Shown: positions 35,407 to 43,370 of the stretch, in pieces
Layout: each line of letters opens with the position of its first letter
How positions within the stretch are numbered: the first letter of the stretch is position 1
Notes under the pieces: model-generated
Databases searched by the model: none
Told to the model about the DNA's origin: nothing
The model's input: the letters and a program-made list of their open reading frames with translations, nothing else
Made by a program: the position numbers and the translations under genes
NCBI GenBank assembly: GCA_003697105.1
Contig: RFFQ01000090.1
Coordinates: 1-46,920 of the forward strand
Source of the DNA: Gemmatimonadota bacterium
Lineage (GTDB): Bacteria > 4572-55 > J002
Reading direction: 5' to 3'
DNA: 46,920 nt

Positions 35407-36141
35407 TTATTCCTCTGATTCCACCGAATTTAACACATTCTGAATACCGGCAATCAATTGCTGCTCGCTGGGCTTACCGAGAATTTCATTTCCCCCATTG
35501 ATCAAGGTTTGCGGGACGCCTCGCGTTTGATATTTTTGCACCAGATGGGGAAACTCACCGGCCATAACCATCTCTGCCCGAATGTTAGAGTTATGCAATG
35601 CCATTTTTTGAGCAAGCTTCACGGCTTGCGGGCAGTGCGGTCAGGTAGGAGTTACCATGACCTCCAAAACGACCGGCGCCTCAACCTGTTGCAGTGATGC
35701 TTTCGTCTGAGAAGAAAGTGCCGGTAACTCGCCACCAATCATCTGAAGTGACTCCAGAAATGCCGGAAATTCGTATCCCCCGGGCACACCGTAAATCCGC
35801 ACATTGGTATCTTTCCTTTCCCGCAGGATGACCGTTGCCGGGATTTTATCAACCCCGTATTTTTGGGCAATGGCGGCATCTTTTTGCAGGTCATAGACTT
35901 CCAGTCGGATATTGGGGACTAAATGGGCAATTTCGGTCATCAGAGTACGGGCGGTTTCGCACGATTCACACTCGAATTCTTGGGTAAATTGCACCAAGGT
36001 GATTTTGGTATTTAATTCCTGAAGCTCATTTTTCACCCGTTCTTGTTGTTGTTCATTCAACAATTTGAATTCAAAGGGCTTTGAGCAGGCAACTAACAGC
36101 ACAAACACGGGTATAAGCATGAGATACGTTATTGATTTCAT
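35407..36141 (-). CDS. Lipoprotein PDO-type disulfide oxidoreductase, selenoprotein (TGA = Sec)
   Basis: Two-thioredoxin-fold protein disulfide oxidoreductase (PDO, glutaredoxin-like) of 244 residues when TGA 35641-35643 is read as Sec. Lipobox LLVAC (Cys 19) places it on the envelope; most PDOs are cytoplasmic. Fold 1 has C58-ES-C61 in FTQEFECESCETAR and the cis-Pro loop DKIPATVI. Fold 2 has VMVTPT-U167-PH-C170-PQAV and RGVPQTLIN. Normal PDO proteins read TPTCPxC here, so Sec replaces the nucleophilic cysteine exactly. Without read-through, the protein stops before its second active site, and the remaining 78 codons form an orphan frame that continues in perfect register. A SECIS-like hairpin follows. 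The start overlaps the DUF1858 stop (ATGA). Confidence 0.88.
35612..35629 (-). promoter_or_regulatory. Bacterial SECIS-like hairpin of the PDO selenoprotein
   Basis: In the RNA, GCAAGC-CGUGAA-GCUUGC, six perfect pairs. The loop begins 18 bases after the UGA and has G as its second base, both within the bacterial SECIS pattern. A further UGCC / GGCA lower stem pairs outside it. The element lies inside the coding region, as is usual in bacteria. Confidence 0.72.
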
Positions 36142-36347
36142 GGATTTTCCTCAAGCAAACGGTTCATCTCTTCCAAAATTTCATCTAAATTTTTGATACC
36201 CTTTTGGGCGGCGGCTTCACCTAATGTACCCCAGATGGCATCCCCACAAGCCAAACATCGGATGTTATAGGTGCGCAGGGGTTGGATCAACTGCGGATAA
36301 TTTTCCACAATCTCTTCGATGTAGGTATCAGCAGTGATTTTCGCCAT
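36138..36347 (-). CDS. DUF1858 domain protein
   Basis: Small protein of 69 residues formed by one DUF1858 domain: ITADTYIEEIVENYPQLIQP, then the C31-LA-C34 motif, then a helical end. In other proteins this domain occurs alone or beside redox or hybrid-cluster modules and is suspected of metal or thiol chemistry. Ribosome site AGGAGG seven bases before the ATG. It overlaps the PDO start by four bases. Confidence 0.85.
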   Translation of the reverse strand: MAKITADTYIEEIVENYPQLIQPLRTYNIRCLACGDAIWGTLGEAAAQKGIKNLDEILEEMNRLLEENP

Positions 36348-36361
36348 GTTGCACCTCCTGA

Positions 36362-36829
36362 TTAGGATTGTGCCCGAAGTTCTTGTTCGATACGCTCATC
36401 CATCTCACTGGAGATCGATTCGACAACCGGCATGGCGGACGTTGCCGCCGTGGTTTGTCTTCGCCAGTAGAGCAGAATTAAAATCACCATGATCACCCCC
36501 AAAACCAGCATAATCACGGGCATGATCCACGCCACCATATTAAAGCCTTCCCGGGTGGGGATCGATAAAATCTGGCTGCCATATTCGGCGATATAAAAGT
36601 CCACGATTTCATCTTTGGATTTACCTTCTTCCGCCATTTGATTGACTTCGCGGCGCATGGTCATTGCAATGTCGGATTCATGATCCGCAATGGGAGACCG
36701 CCAACAACACGGCGCCAGCAATTCTTGCTGTGCTTCGGCAGCAACTTTTTTCTGTTCTGGGGTCAGTTCCGCATAACTCGTCGTTGCGAAGACTAGCAAC
36801 GTAATTAATAGCCATCTGACACACTTCAT
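36362..36829 (-). CDS. CcmH-like membrane thiol protein
   Basis: Protein of 155 residues: signal peptide ([20 protein letters not shown]), a periplasmic CcmH/NrfF-like three-helix domain with ADHESDIAMTMRREVNQMA and VDFYIAEYGSQIL, a membrane helix at about 98-122 and a polar tail. The canonical LRCxxC heme-thiol motif is replaced by LLAPC41-C42-W, a vicinal cysteine pair. CcmH reduces apocytochrome c cysteines; no other cytochrome c maturation gene is in the window, so it may have been recruited to this redox operon (inference). The start overlaps the DUF6132-like gene's stop. Confidence 0.82.
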   Translation of the reverse strand: MKCVRWLLITLLVFATTSYAELTPEQKKVAAEAQQELLAPCCWRSPIADHESDIAMTMRREVNQMAEEGKSKDEIVDFYIAEYGSQILSIPTREGFNMVAWIMPVIMLVLGVIMVILILLYWRRQTTAATSAMPVVESISSEMDERIEQELRAQS

Positions 36830-37035
36830 GTGTTCACCTCCGGGTGGGGTTGTGATGATTCACGGCGCTTTTTCGGAGAATCCCAGCCGAGTATCAAGCC
36901 AAATAAGGCTCCGTAAAGCGTGCTGAACCACGGATTTGCGGTAATAGGGCATGTGCCGCTGAGGCAACCCACGTATTGGTAATATAAAAATCCGGCTGTC
37001 GCACCGAGAACAGTAAAAATAAGTCCCTTTTTCAT
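36826..37035 (-). CDS. DUF6132-like small membrane protein
   Basis: Protein of 69 residues with two membrane segments (about 3-20 and 36-52) joined by a conserved loop, [20 protein letters not shown] (C24, C29). This cysteine-containing loop is typical of a small family found beside thioredoxins and sulfur-transport genes in FCB bacteria (recalled). Overlaps its neighbours by four bases on both sides. Confidence 0.78.
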   Translation of the reverse strand: MKKGLIFTVLGATAGFLYYQYVGCLSGTCPITANPWFSTLYGALFGLILGWDSPKKRRESSQPHPEVNT

Positions 37036-37400
37036 GCGAATTGGTCTAACACCTCATCAAATTTATTTTTTAGAGCCGGTTTCGGTAATGCCCCGACCAC
37101 TCGATCAATTTCTTCACCATTTTTGAAAAAAATCAGGGTTGGAATGCCCCGGATGCCAAATTTTTGCGGCGTCTGCGGGTTGTCATCCGTATTGAGCTTA
37201 CAAACTTTGATCTTATGTTGGTATTCCGCGGCAAGCTCTTCCACAATGGGTCCCACCATCCGGCACGGACCGCACCACGGTGCCCAAAAATCTACCAACA
37301 CTGGTATGTCAGATTTTAATACATCGGTTTCAAAGGAGTCATCGGTTACGGTGACGGCAACATGGGTTTCATCTCTTTGTCCCTTGGAAAATAATCCCAT
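37032..37400 (-). CDS. Thioredoxin
   Basis: Classical cytoplasmic thioredoxin of 122 residues with [20 protein letters not shown] (C43, C46) and the cis-Pro loop [11 protein letters not shown]. It has a short charged N-terminal extension and no signal peptide. First gene of the operon trx-DUF6132-ccmH-like-DUF1858-PDO(Sec)-osmC-small Sec protein. It could supply electrons to the envelope members through a membrane partner, and to the Tpx proteins (inference). Confidence 0.94.
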   Translation of the reverse strand: MGLFSKGQRDETHVAVTVTDDSFETDVLKSDIPVLVDFWAPWCGPCRMVGPIVEELAAEYQHKIKVCKLNTDDNPQTPQKFGIRGIPTLIFFKNGEEIDRVVGALPKPALKNKFDEVLDQFA

Positions 37401-37414
37401 ACGTTTTAGTTTAC

Positions 37415-37437
37415 AAAATCAGACCATCACTGATTTT
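37415..37437. promoter_or_regulatory. Inverted repeat upstream of the thioredoxin operon
   Basis: AAAATCAG-7 bases-CTGATTTT, a perfect 8-bp inverted repeat 15 bases before the thioredoxin start. The position suits an operator or leader hairpin. No convincing -35/-10 pair was found in this divergent gap (37401-37659). Confidence 0.4.
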
Positions 37438-37659
37438 GAGGGATGCCTTTCTTCACCCCAAATAAATTAAAATGATAACAGTCCTGAACCGAAGCCAACC
37501 TTTTACCGCTGGCTTCAAATCTGCTTGATCGAAGTCAAAATATAGTAAAATTGACCCCAAAAGACAACGGGTTATTTCAACCCGGTTATTTAGATTACCG
37601 GAATAAGGTCACTTTTGCGTCACAAATTCATCTATTTTTCACCGAATTGGGAGGTTATC

Positions 37660-40600
37660 ATGTCACATCGCATCGTCATAAATGTCCTTCTTTATATTTC
37701 TCTGATATTCTCACCCGTCCTTTTTGCCGAAACCGCACAACAGGTGCTGGATCAAGCGCCTACCGGCTCGTATCTCATCCCCGGTACGCTTATTTTACAG
37801 TTGAATGAAATTCCAGCGACCGTGGAATCCCACGAAGGAATCATCCGCACCGGCATCGCACCAATTGACGCATTGAACGCCCAGTTTGGTGTGTATCATA
37901 TGGCACCGCTTTTCCCCTTAGACCCCACCGCACCAACCATTGGGCAGGAGCGTTTAGCTGGCTTTTACCGGATTCAGTTTCCGGCGGAGGTTGCCCTCGA
38001 TCCGGTGAAAACCGCTTACGAGCATCTGGCCGAAATCGATCAGGTGCAATTTGATGTTGCTTGCCCGGTCTATGAAACGCCCAATGATGGGTTTTTCGGT
38101 TCGCAGTGGGGCATGGTTCGTATCGATGCCCCAGCCGCCTGGGATGTGACGCATGGTAGCACTGCGGTGTCACTGGGGTCATGTGATACGGGGGTGGATT
38201 GGAATCACCCGGATTTGGGAGCCGACATCTGGCAAAACTTGGCGGAAGATGCCGATAATGATGGCCAAACCTTGATCTTTGAAGATGGCGAGTGGCAATA
38301 CGACCCGGACGACCTAAACAACACGGATGATGATGGCAACGGCTACATAGATGACTTAATCGGTTGGGATTGGGTCACCGGTGTGGATGGCGCACCCGGT
38401 GAAGATGATCAAAATCCCGATAATAATCCGATGGATTTTGACGGTCACGGAACCCATGTGGGCGGTATTCTGGGCGCCAGTACCAACAATGAAATTGGTG
38501 TTGCCGGAGTCGGCTACAATTGCCGCGTCATGTCACTGCGGATTGGCTGGCAAGACCCCAACGGTGGCGGATATGTGGGCATGTCCTTTGCCGCCCAAGC
38601 GATCCGCTACGCGACAAACCGAGGTGTTACCGCCATCAATTGCAGTTGGGGGTCATCTAACTCCGGCGGCTTGGGTGCCGCGGTGGATTATGCCGTGGCG
38701 AATGGTGTGTTGCTCGTAACGGCGGCGGGTAATGAAGGCTCGAACAATCCGTCGTATCTCAGCAGTCGGTCTGATGTGATGTCAGTTGCCGCCACCAATC
38801 AAGCCGATCAAAAAGCCGGTTTTTCCAACTATGGCTCGTGGGTGGATGTTTCGGCGCCGGGGGTCAATATCCGTAGTACCATGTTTAATAACCGGTATGA
38901 ATATCTTAGTGGCACCTCAATGGCGGCGCCCCATGTGGCAGGTCTGGCAGGTCTGGTTAAATCCCTCGCTCCTGATTGGGACGGGGCAGCGATTTTTGCA
39001 CAAATTGAGTCCACAACGGATAACATTGATGCGATCAATCCCGATTATGCCGGAATGCTGGGCAGTGGGCGTATCAACGCCTTTCGGGCGGTGGAAACAC
39101 TGGGCGTCTTTCCAGCGTTGGAGTTTGAACCTGAACAATTCACCGTTGAACTCCGGCAAGGGGATGCCCCGTCCGAGCAGATATTGACCTTGTGGAATGT
39201 GGGAGAAGCACCGTTGGAGTACGCCCTTTCCGATAATCGATTTTGGATTAATCTACCGGATGAGCCGGATGGCATCATTGAACCCGGTGAAAGTGAAGAG
39301 ATCGTCATCCGCATTGGCTACCAGCAATTAGAACCCGGCGATTATACAGGGCGCATCTTACTGGAAACCAATGACCCAGCACATGCTCAGGTGGAAATTC
39401 CGGTAACCTTAACCGTCACCGAACCGTCCATTGACCCCATTGCCGTGCATGTGCCCACGGGCTTGGTTGCCGCGCCGGGTACAACGGTGAATGTACCGGT
39501 CATTACGGCGCCGGTCTCGCCAGATTTAGAAGTGCTAGGGGTCCAAATCGAACTCACCTACGATCCGTCAGTCCTGCAAGCAACTGGTTTTAGTACAGAT
39601 GGGACATTGCTGGATGGGTGGATTATGAATTTCAACCCCAATGAGGCAGGTTTGGTAGTACTGAACGGCTTCAATCTCAATTCCTTGGCAGGTGAAGGTG
39701 TATTAGCCTTTCTCCAATTTGAGGTTATCGGAGAAATGGGTGCACAAAGTGTGCTCCATTTTCAGTCGTTTATGTACAACGAAGGTGAGCCGCCAGTTAT
39801 CACCCAGGATGGTGATCTTACCGTCGGGGCATTGCTGACGGTCTCTCTCCCCCCGCACGCTAGCGGGCAACCGGGTGAGTTCGTTAGACTACCGGTACAA
39901 ATCCATGAAGATGTCTCCGGAATGGGAATTTTTGCCTTCCAGATGGAGGTCAGCTATGATCCGGCAGTACTAGAATTGGTCAATTATCAGTCGGAAGGCA
40001 CCCTGACCGAAGGCTGGTTTATGAACCTGAATGCAGGCGAAGGCAATTTTATCCTAAACGGCTTTAGTGCAGAGGAGATGAGCGGCAGCGGTACCCTGAT
40101 TGAGCTGGAATTTGAGGTGGTGGGTAACGTGAATGATGAAACCAGCCTGCATTTTGAAGCGTTCCAGTTCAATGAAGGTGATCCGGCGGCACATACCCGG
40201 GATGGGCATTTTCGCATTCCGTTGAATGTCTTTTTACCCCCGGATGCGGCGGCGGGACCGGGTCAGACCATCCCTCTACCAGTGATGCTGGGCACCGATG
40301 TCACCGGTTTGGAAATCTTTGCCTTTGAATTGCGCATCCGCTTTGATGAAACGATTTTAAACCCAATAGGCGCCATCACCGCCGGTACCTTAACCGACGG
40401 TTGGACAATCGCCCAAAATCTTGAAAACCCGGGTGAATTCTATGTCAACGGATTTAATATCAGTGAGTTAGCCGGTCAAGGAGTGATGATCCTGCTCAAC
40501 ATGGAAGTTATCGGGGAGATCGATCAGGAGACCCCCCTCGAGTTCATTGAATTTATATTTAACGAAGGTGTTCCGGCAGCAGATACACACAACGGGCATT

Positions 40601-41724
40601 TTACGGTGCGCCAAGTGACCTTTTCGATTCGCGGCTCTGCCCATTACCGCGATGCGCCAGATCAACCGGTGGGGAATATCCATTTAACCTTGAGCGGCGA
40701 AACGGAATTTTCCACCGTAACAACTCCTGAAGGGGAATTTATCTTCACCGATATTCCCGGCGCGGATTATCTGCTAACCCCCGAAAAAACCGACGAGATC
40801 AACGGTATCAGCCCATTTGATGCCGCGCGAGTCGCACAATACGTGGCAGAATTATACGAATTTACCCCCTACCAACAACTGGCGGCAGATGTGACCGGTA
40901 ACGGGGAAATTTCCACTTACGATGCGGCACAGATTGCACTCTATAGCGCGGAACTGCCACACGCTTCTGTCACCGGTACGTGGACATTTGACCCGCTAAC
41001 CTACGCTTACCAACCTCTGGATGCGGATCAAATCGATCAGAATTTTACGACCATTTTGATGGGTGAAGTTTCTGGAAATTGGGCATCTTCAAGGGATAAA
41101 AGCGGATGGTTCAAAGGTGAAACGGCAAGTATCGAACGCCCGCAGGTGAACATCAAAATGGCACAAAATCGAGTACAACTGGTTGAAAATATGGACAATG
41201 TGATTGCATTTGAATTCATCATAGCGTCGGAGATCGATCCGGAAGTGCAACTGGCAGAAACGGTTCCGGCAGATTGGGTGTTACTGGCAAACCGCTTGGA
41301 TGTATCGCGCTGGTATGTAGGCGCATATGGAACGACGCCATTAACATCCCCCGATCTGCTACGCATAGGGAACGGAACACATCTGACCATTCTTTCCGGG
41401 CAAATCAATGAACAACCGGTTCGCTGGGTTGTCGGTCAGGAAACCCTGACGCCCCAAGCCTACGTCCTGCACCCAAACTATCCCAATCCCTTCAATCCCC
41501 AAACAACGATCCGGTTTGATCTGCCTTCCGCGGATCAGATCAGTCTGAATATTTATAATTTGAGTGGAAAATTAGTACAGCAAGTTATCCAAAATCAATA
41601 TTACTCCGCCGGATCGCACACAGTCGAATGGGACGCCAGCAATTTATCCTCCGGGGTGTATCTCTATCAACTGGAAACCCTCCACCACCAATCCCAAATC
41701 CGGCGCGCCGTGGTACTGAAGTAA
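37660..41724 (+). CDS. Secreted subtilase with three cohesin-like modules, dockerin-like module and sorting domain
   Basis: Protein of 1354 residues from ATG 37660 (GGGAGG five bases upstream), with a signal peptide. An N-terminal propeptide-like region precedes an S8 peptidase (about 165-490) with triad D176 (SCDTGVDWNHPDLG), H263 (DFDGHGTHVGG) and S420 (SGTSMAAPHVAG). A Trp-containing beta domain follows (about 500-585). Three similar modules at about 590-720, 724-850 and 854-980 (each with FEVIGE/FEVVGN-type and FNEGxPA motifs) resemble cohesins. A carboxypeptidase-like beta domain (985-1045) and a dockerin-like pair of helices (GISPFDAARVAQYVAELY; DVTGNGEISTYDAAQIALY) come next. The tail (1267-1354) is the NYPNPFNPQTTIRFDLP sorting domain. 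Extracellular protease. Confidence 0.88.
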   Translation: MSHRIVINVLLYISLIFSPVLFAETAQQVLDQAPTGSYLIPGTLILQLNEIPATVESHEGIIRTGIAPIDALNAQFGVYHMAPLFPLDPTAPTIGQERLAGFYRIQFPAEVALDPVKTAYEHLAEIDQVQFDVACPVYETPNDGFFGSQWGMVRIDAPAAWDVTHGSTAVSLGSCDTGVDWNHPDLGADIWQNLAEDADNDGQTLIFEDGEWQYDPDDLNNTDDDGNGYIDDLIGWDWVTGVDGAPGEDDQNPDNNPMDFDGHGTHVGGILGASTNNEIGVAGVGYNCRVMSLRIGWQDPNGGGYVGMSFAAQAIRYATNRGVTAINCSWGSSNSGGLGAAVDYAVANGVLLVTAAGNEGSNNPSYLSSRSDVMSVAATNQADQKAGFSNYGSWVDVSAPGVNIRSTMFNNRYEYLSGTSMAAPHVAGLAGLVKSLAPDWDGAAIFAQIESTTDNIDAINPDYAGMLGSGRINAFRAVETLGVFPALEFEPEQFTVELRQGDAPSEQILTLWNVGEAPLEYALSDNRFWINLPDEPDGIIEPGESEEIVIRIGYQQLEPGDYTGRILLETNDPAHAQVEIPVTLTVTEPSIDPIAVHVPTGLVAAPGTTVNVPVITAPVSPDLEVLGVQIELTYDPSVLQATGFSTDGTLLDGWIMNFNPNEAGLVVLNGFNLNSLAGEGVLAFLQFEVIGEMGAQSVLHFQSFMYNEGEPPVITQDGDLTVGALLTVSLPPHASGQPGEFVRLPVQIHEDVSGMGIFAFQMEVSYDPAVLELVNYQSEGTLTEGWFMNLNAGEGNFILNGFSAEEMSGSGTLIELEFEVVGNVNDETSLHFEAFQFNEGDPAAHTRDGHFRIPLNVFLPPDAAAGPGQTIPLPVMLGTDVTGLEIFAFELRIRFDETILNPIGAITAGTLTDGWTIAQNLENPGEFYVNGFNISELAGQGVMILLNMEVIGEIDQETPLEFIEFIFNEGVPAADTHNGHFTVRQVTFSIRGSAHYRDAPDQPVGNIHLTLSGETEFSTVTTPEGEFIFTDIPGADYLLTPEKTDEINGISPFDAARVAQYVAELYEFTPYQQLAADVTGNGEISTYDAAQIALYSAELPHASVTGTWTFDPLTYAYQPLDADQIDQNFTTILMGEVSGNWASSRDKSGWFKGETASIERPQVNIKMAQNRVQLVENMDNVIAFEFIIASEIDPEVQLAETVPADWVLLANRLDVSRWYVGAYGTTPLTSPDLLRIGNGTHLTILSGQINEQPVRWVVGQETLTPQAYVLHPNYPNPFNPQTTIRFDLPSADQISLNIYNLSGKLVQQVIQNQYYSAGSHTVEWDASNLSSGVYLYQLETLHHQSQIRRAVVLK

Positions 41725-41730
41725 CATGAA

Positions 41731-41766
41731 AAAATCCCCCACGATGTTTTTACCTTGTGGGGGATT
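41731..41766. terminator. Hairpin after the subtilase gene
   Basis: AATCCCCCAC / GTGGGGGATT, a 10-bp stem with a 14-base loop, 9 bases after the stop. The T run is only on the minus-strand side, so termination on the plus strand relies on the strong stem. Confidence 0.6.
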
Positions 41767-41835
41767 GCATGATCTTTATAGGGTTGTGAAACGTAAGACG
41801 CCTTACTAAAATTATCCGTTTATAAAAAATTATCA

Positions 41836-41864
41836 TTGACATATTTTGATCTGTCTGGTAAGCT
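41836..41864 (+). promoter_or_regulatory. Sigma70-type promoter of the Calx-beta gene
   Basis: TTGACA, 17 bases, TAAGCT, with a leader of about 80 bases before the ATG at 41950. Confidence 0.55.
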
Positions 41865-41949
41865 GTTTATATCCTACGTTGACGCTACTCCACCCATTGA
41901 GGCTCACCGTTTTACCTTTTTCCACCCACTTTTGTTAGGAGGTTCACCC

Positions 41950-42384
41950 ATGCTACGCTCTATAACCGGTTTGGGGGTTTTACTGTTGGGACTGTTGGTG
42001 ATTTTCAGTTGTGACAGTGATGATGGCGGCGGTAGTACATCACCGGCATCAATTGAAGCAAATTTTAGTGTCGCTAGTGCCCGCGGTAGTGAATCTGTCG
42101 GGACAATTGCCGCTACCATCGAGTTCACGGAGACATTACCTGCAGAAACCACGCTTTTATTTTCGTACGCGGGGTCGGCGTTGAATACACAAGACTACCG
42201 ATTCCTTACCCCTAGCCCGATAACGGTCGTCTCTGGGCTATCTTCTTTTGATTTGCAGATTGAAATTTTGGAGGATACGGAGCAGGAAGCCGATGAAACA
42301 ATCGAACTCATGCTGGAAGGCGCGTCAGTCATCTCATTGGGGTCGCAGCGGACATTTACTTATACCATTGAGGACAACGATTGA
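41950..42384 (+). CDS. Calx-beta domain lipoprotein
   Basis: Lipoprotein of 144 residues with lipobox LVIFSC (Cys 21), an Asp/Gly/Ser linker, and one Calx-beta domain: FSVASARGSESVGTIAATIE ... AETTLLFSYAGSALNTQDYR ... EQEADETIELMLEGAS ... FTYTIEDND. The ending DND is typical of the domain, which binds calcium and mediates adhesion in larger proteins. The start is ATG 41950, with TTAGGAGG seven bases upstream. Single gene with its own promoter and terminator. Confidence 0.88.
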   Translation: MLRSITGLGVLLLGLLVIFSCDSDDGGGSTSPASIEANFSVASARGSESVGTIAATIEFTETLPAETTLLFSYAGSALNTQDYRFLTPSPITVVSGLSSFDLQIEILEDTEQEADETIELMLEGASVISLGSQRTFTYTIEDND

Positions 42385-42416
42385 TCTCCCTGTTTGCGGG
42401 CATCTATCCTCTCCCA

Positions 42417-42456
42417 GACCCTAAAGGTTTAGGTTGCCTTTAGGGTCGTTTCATTT
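42417..42456 (+). terminator. Intrinsic terminator after the Calx-beta gene
   Basis: GACCCTAAAGG / CCTTTAGGGTC, an 11-bp perfect stem with a 9-base loop, followed by GTTTCATTT. Confidence 0.75.
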
Positions 42457-42587
42457 ATCCGCTTTATCCCTCTCAGGTGCAATGCCCTTTCAAAGTGCGA
42501 CGTACCTTGGCTCATAGACTCCTTTTTGGTGCGTTTCCCCGTTTATAAATAGGATAGTTTCATTTATCCGGCATACGCTTTATCCTC
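42448..42587. repeat. Direct repeat flanking the 3' end of the 7TM gene
   Basis: GTTTCATTTATCCG occurs at 42448-42461 and again at 42557-42570, and both copies are followed by CTTTATCC. The second copy is the last codons and stop of the 7TM gene; the first is a shortened copy lacking six bases (GCATAC). About 95 bases lie between them. Confidence 0.6.
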
Positions 42588-43292
42588 TGCCGGCACAGTC
42601 TCCGAGAGGGGTTTAGATTTGCGGATATTGAACCGGTAGCCGGTGTAAATCAAGGTTAAGCCAATAAACTCTGTGACATACAGCACCTCCACGTAGCCCA
42701 TGCGGGTGAACGAGCCACCAATACCCGGTAGCAGTGCCCCGACGGCGATAAACACATTCCCAATAAAGCGATGGTAGGTCTCCGTATGCTTGCGGTAGTG
42801 AATTGCAGATGCCACTGCGCCACCCACCAGAAAAATAAAAGCGTAGGTGTTGATAAACGGGCTAAATAACCGCACCCATTGCCACGCCATGACCTTACCG
42901 CTCAACCGGTAGGACTCCACGAGGGTGGTGTTAATGGGTGTCAGCAACACAAACGTGGCGGCAACCGCAACAGCGAGCATCAATGCCCATGCCATGCGGG
43001 TCGCTGTGTGGCGGGGGAAAATCAGGTAAACCGTGCCTTGTGCTAACGGAGCCCCACCCAACAGCGCACCGGTAATATACCAACTGCGAAAGATCGCCTC
43101 ATTCCAACCAAAAAGGGTCACCCAGGATTCGGCAAACGTGCCGGCGCCGTACAGCAAGACGCCTGCACCCCACCAGAGCAGATGGGGTCCAGACCGCCGC
43201 TCATGGTAGCGTTTAAACAGAGCATAGGCAAATCCCAAGGCAAAAATCGTCGTGGCGATTGGGATATAATGCACAAAATGGGGTTGGGGCAT
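42564..43292 (-). CDS. Seven-helix integral membrane protein, function unknown
   Basis: Protein of 242 residues with seven hydrophobic segments (approximately 8-26, 38-56, 70-90, 98-118, 144-164, 174-194, 200-220) and short polar ends. Aromatic-rich helices (HLLWWGAGVLLYGAGTFAES) and a Gly/Pro-rich segment (VGALLPGIGGSFTRMGYVEV) are visible. No family could be named; the topology resembles small sensor or 7TM-type receptor domains without an attached output module. It follows a terminator that separates it from the HmuY-like gene. A weak leader contains GGAATG before the ATG. Confidence 0.75.
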   Translation of the reverse strand: MPQPHFVHYIPIATTIFALGFAYALFKRYHERRSGPHLLWWGAGVLLYGAGTFAESWVTLFGWNEAIFRSWYITGALLGGAPLAQGTVYLIFPRHTATRMAWALMLAVAVAATFVLLTPINTTLVESYRLSGKVMAWQWVRLFSPFINTYAFIFLVGGAVASAIHYRKHTETYHRFIGNVFIAVGALLPGIGGSFTRMGYVEVLYVTEFIGLTLIYTGYRFNIRKSKPLSETVPAEDKAYAG

Positions 43293-43305
43293 ATCATTCC
43301 TTTCA

Positions 43306-43351
43306 TTAAAAACCTCGCGAAAACAACCTTACCGGTCATTCTCGCGAGGTT
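43306..43351 (-). terminator. Intrinsic terminator of the TonB receptor-HmuY operon
   Basis: On the minus strand, AACCTCGCGA / TCGCGAGGTT with a 20-base loop, followed by TTTTTAATG. It lies 20 bases after the HmuY-like stop. Confidence 0.8.
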
Positions 43352-43370
43352 TACGTGTGCTAAACCTTGT

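Noticed and set aside
35407-35622. Separate 71-residue protein starting at GTG 35622
   Set aside because: It begins inside the second thioredoxin fold, has no ribosome site, and is in exact register with the PDO frame across one TGA. It is the C-terminal part of the selenoprotein.
35641-36141. PDO gene as a truncated pseudogene ending at the TGA
   Set aside because: The stop replaces the catalytic cysteine codon exactly, the downstream frame is intact and a SECIS-like hairpin follows, so Sec insertion explains the data better.
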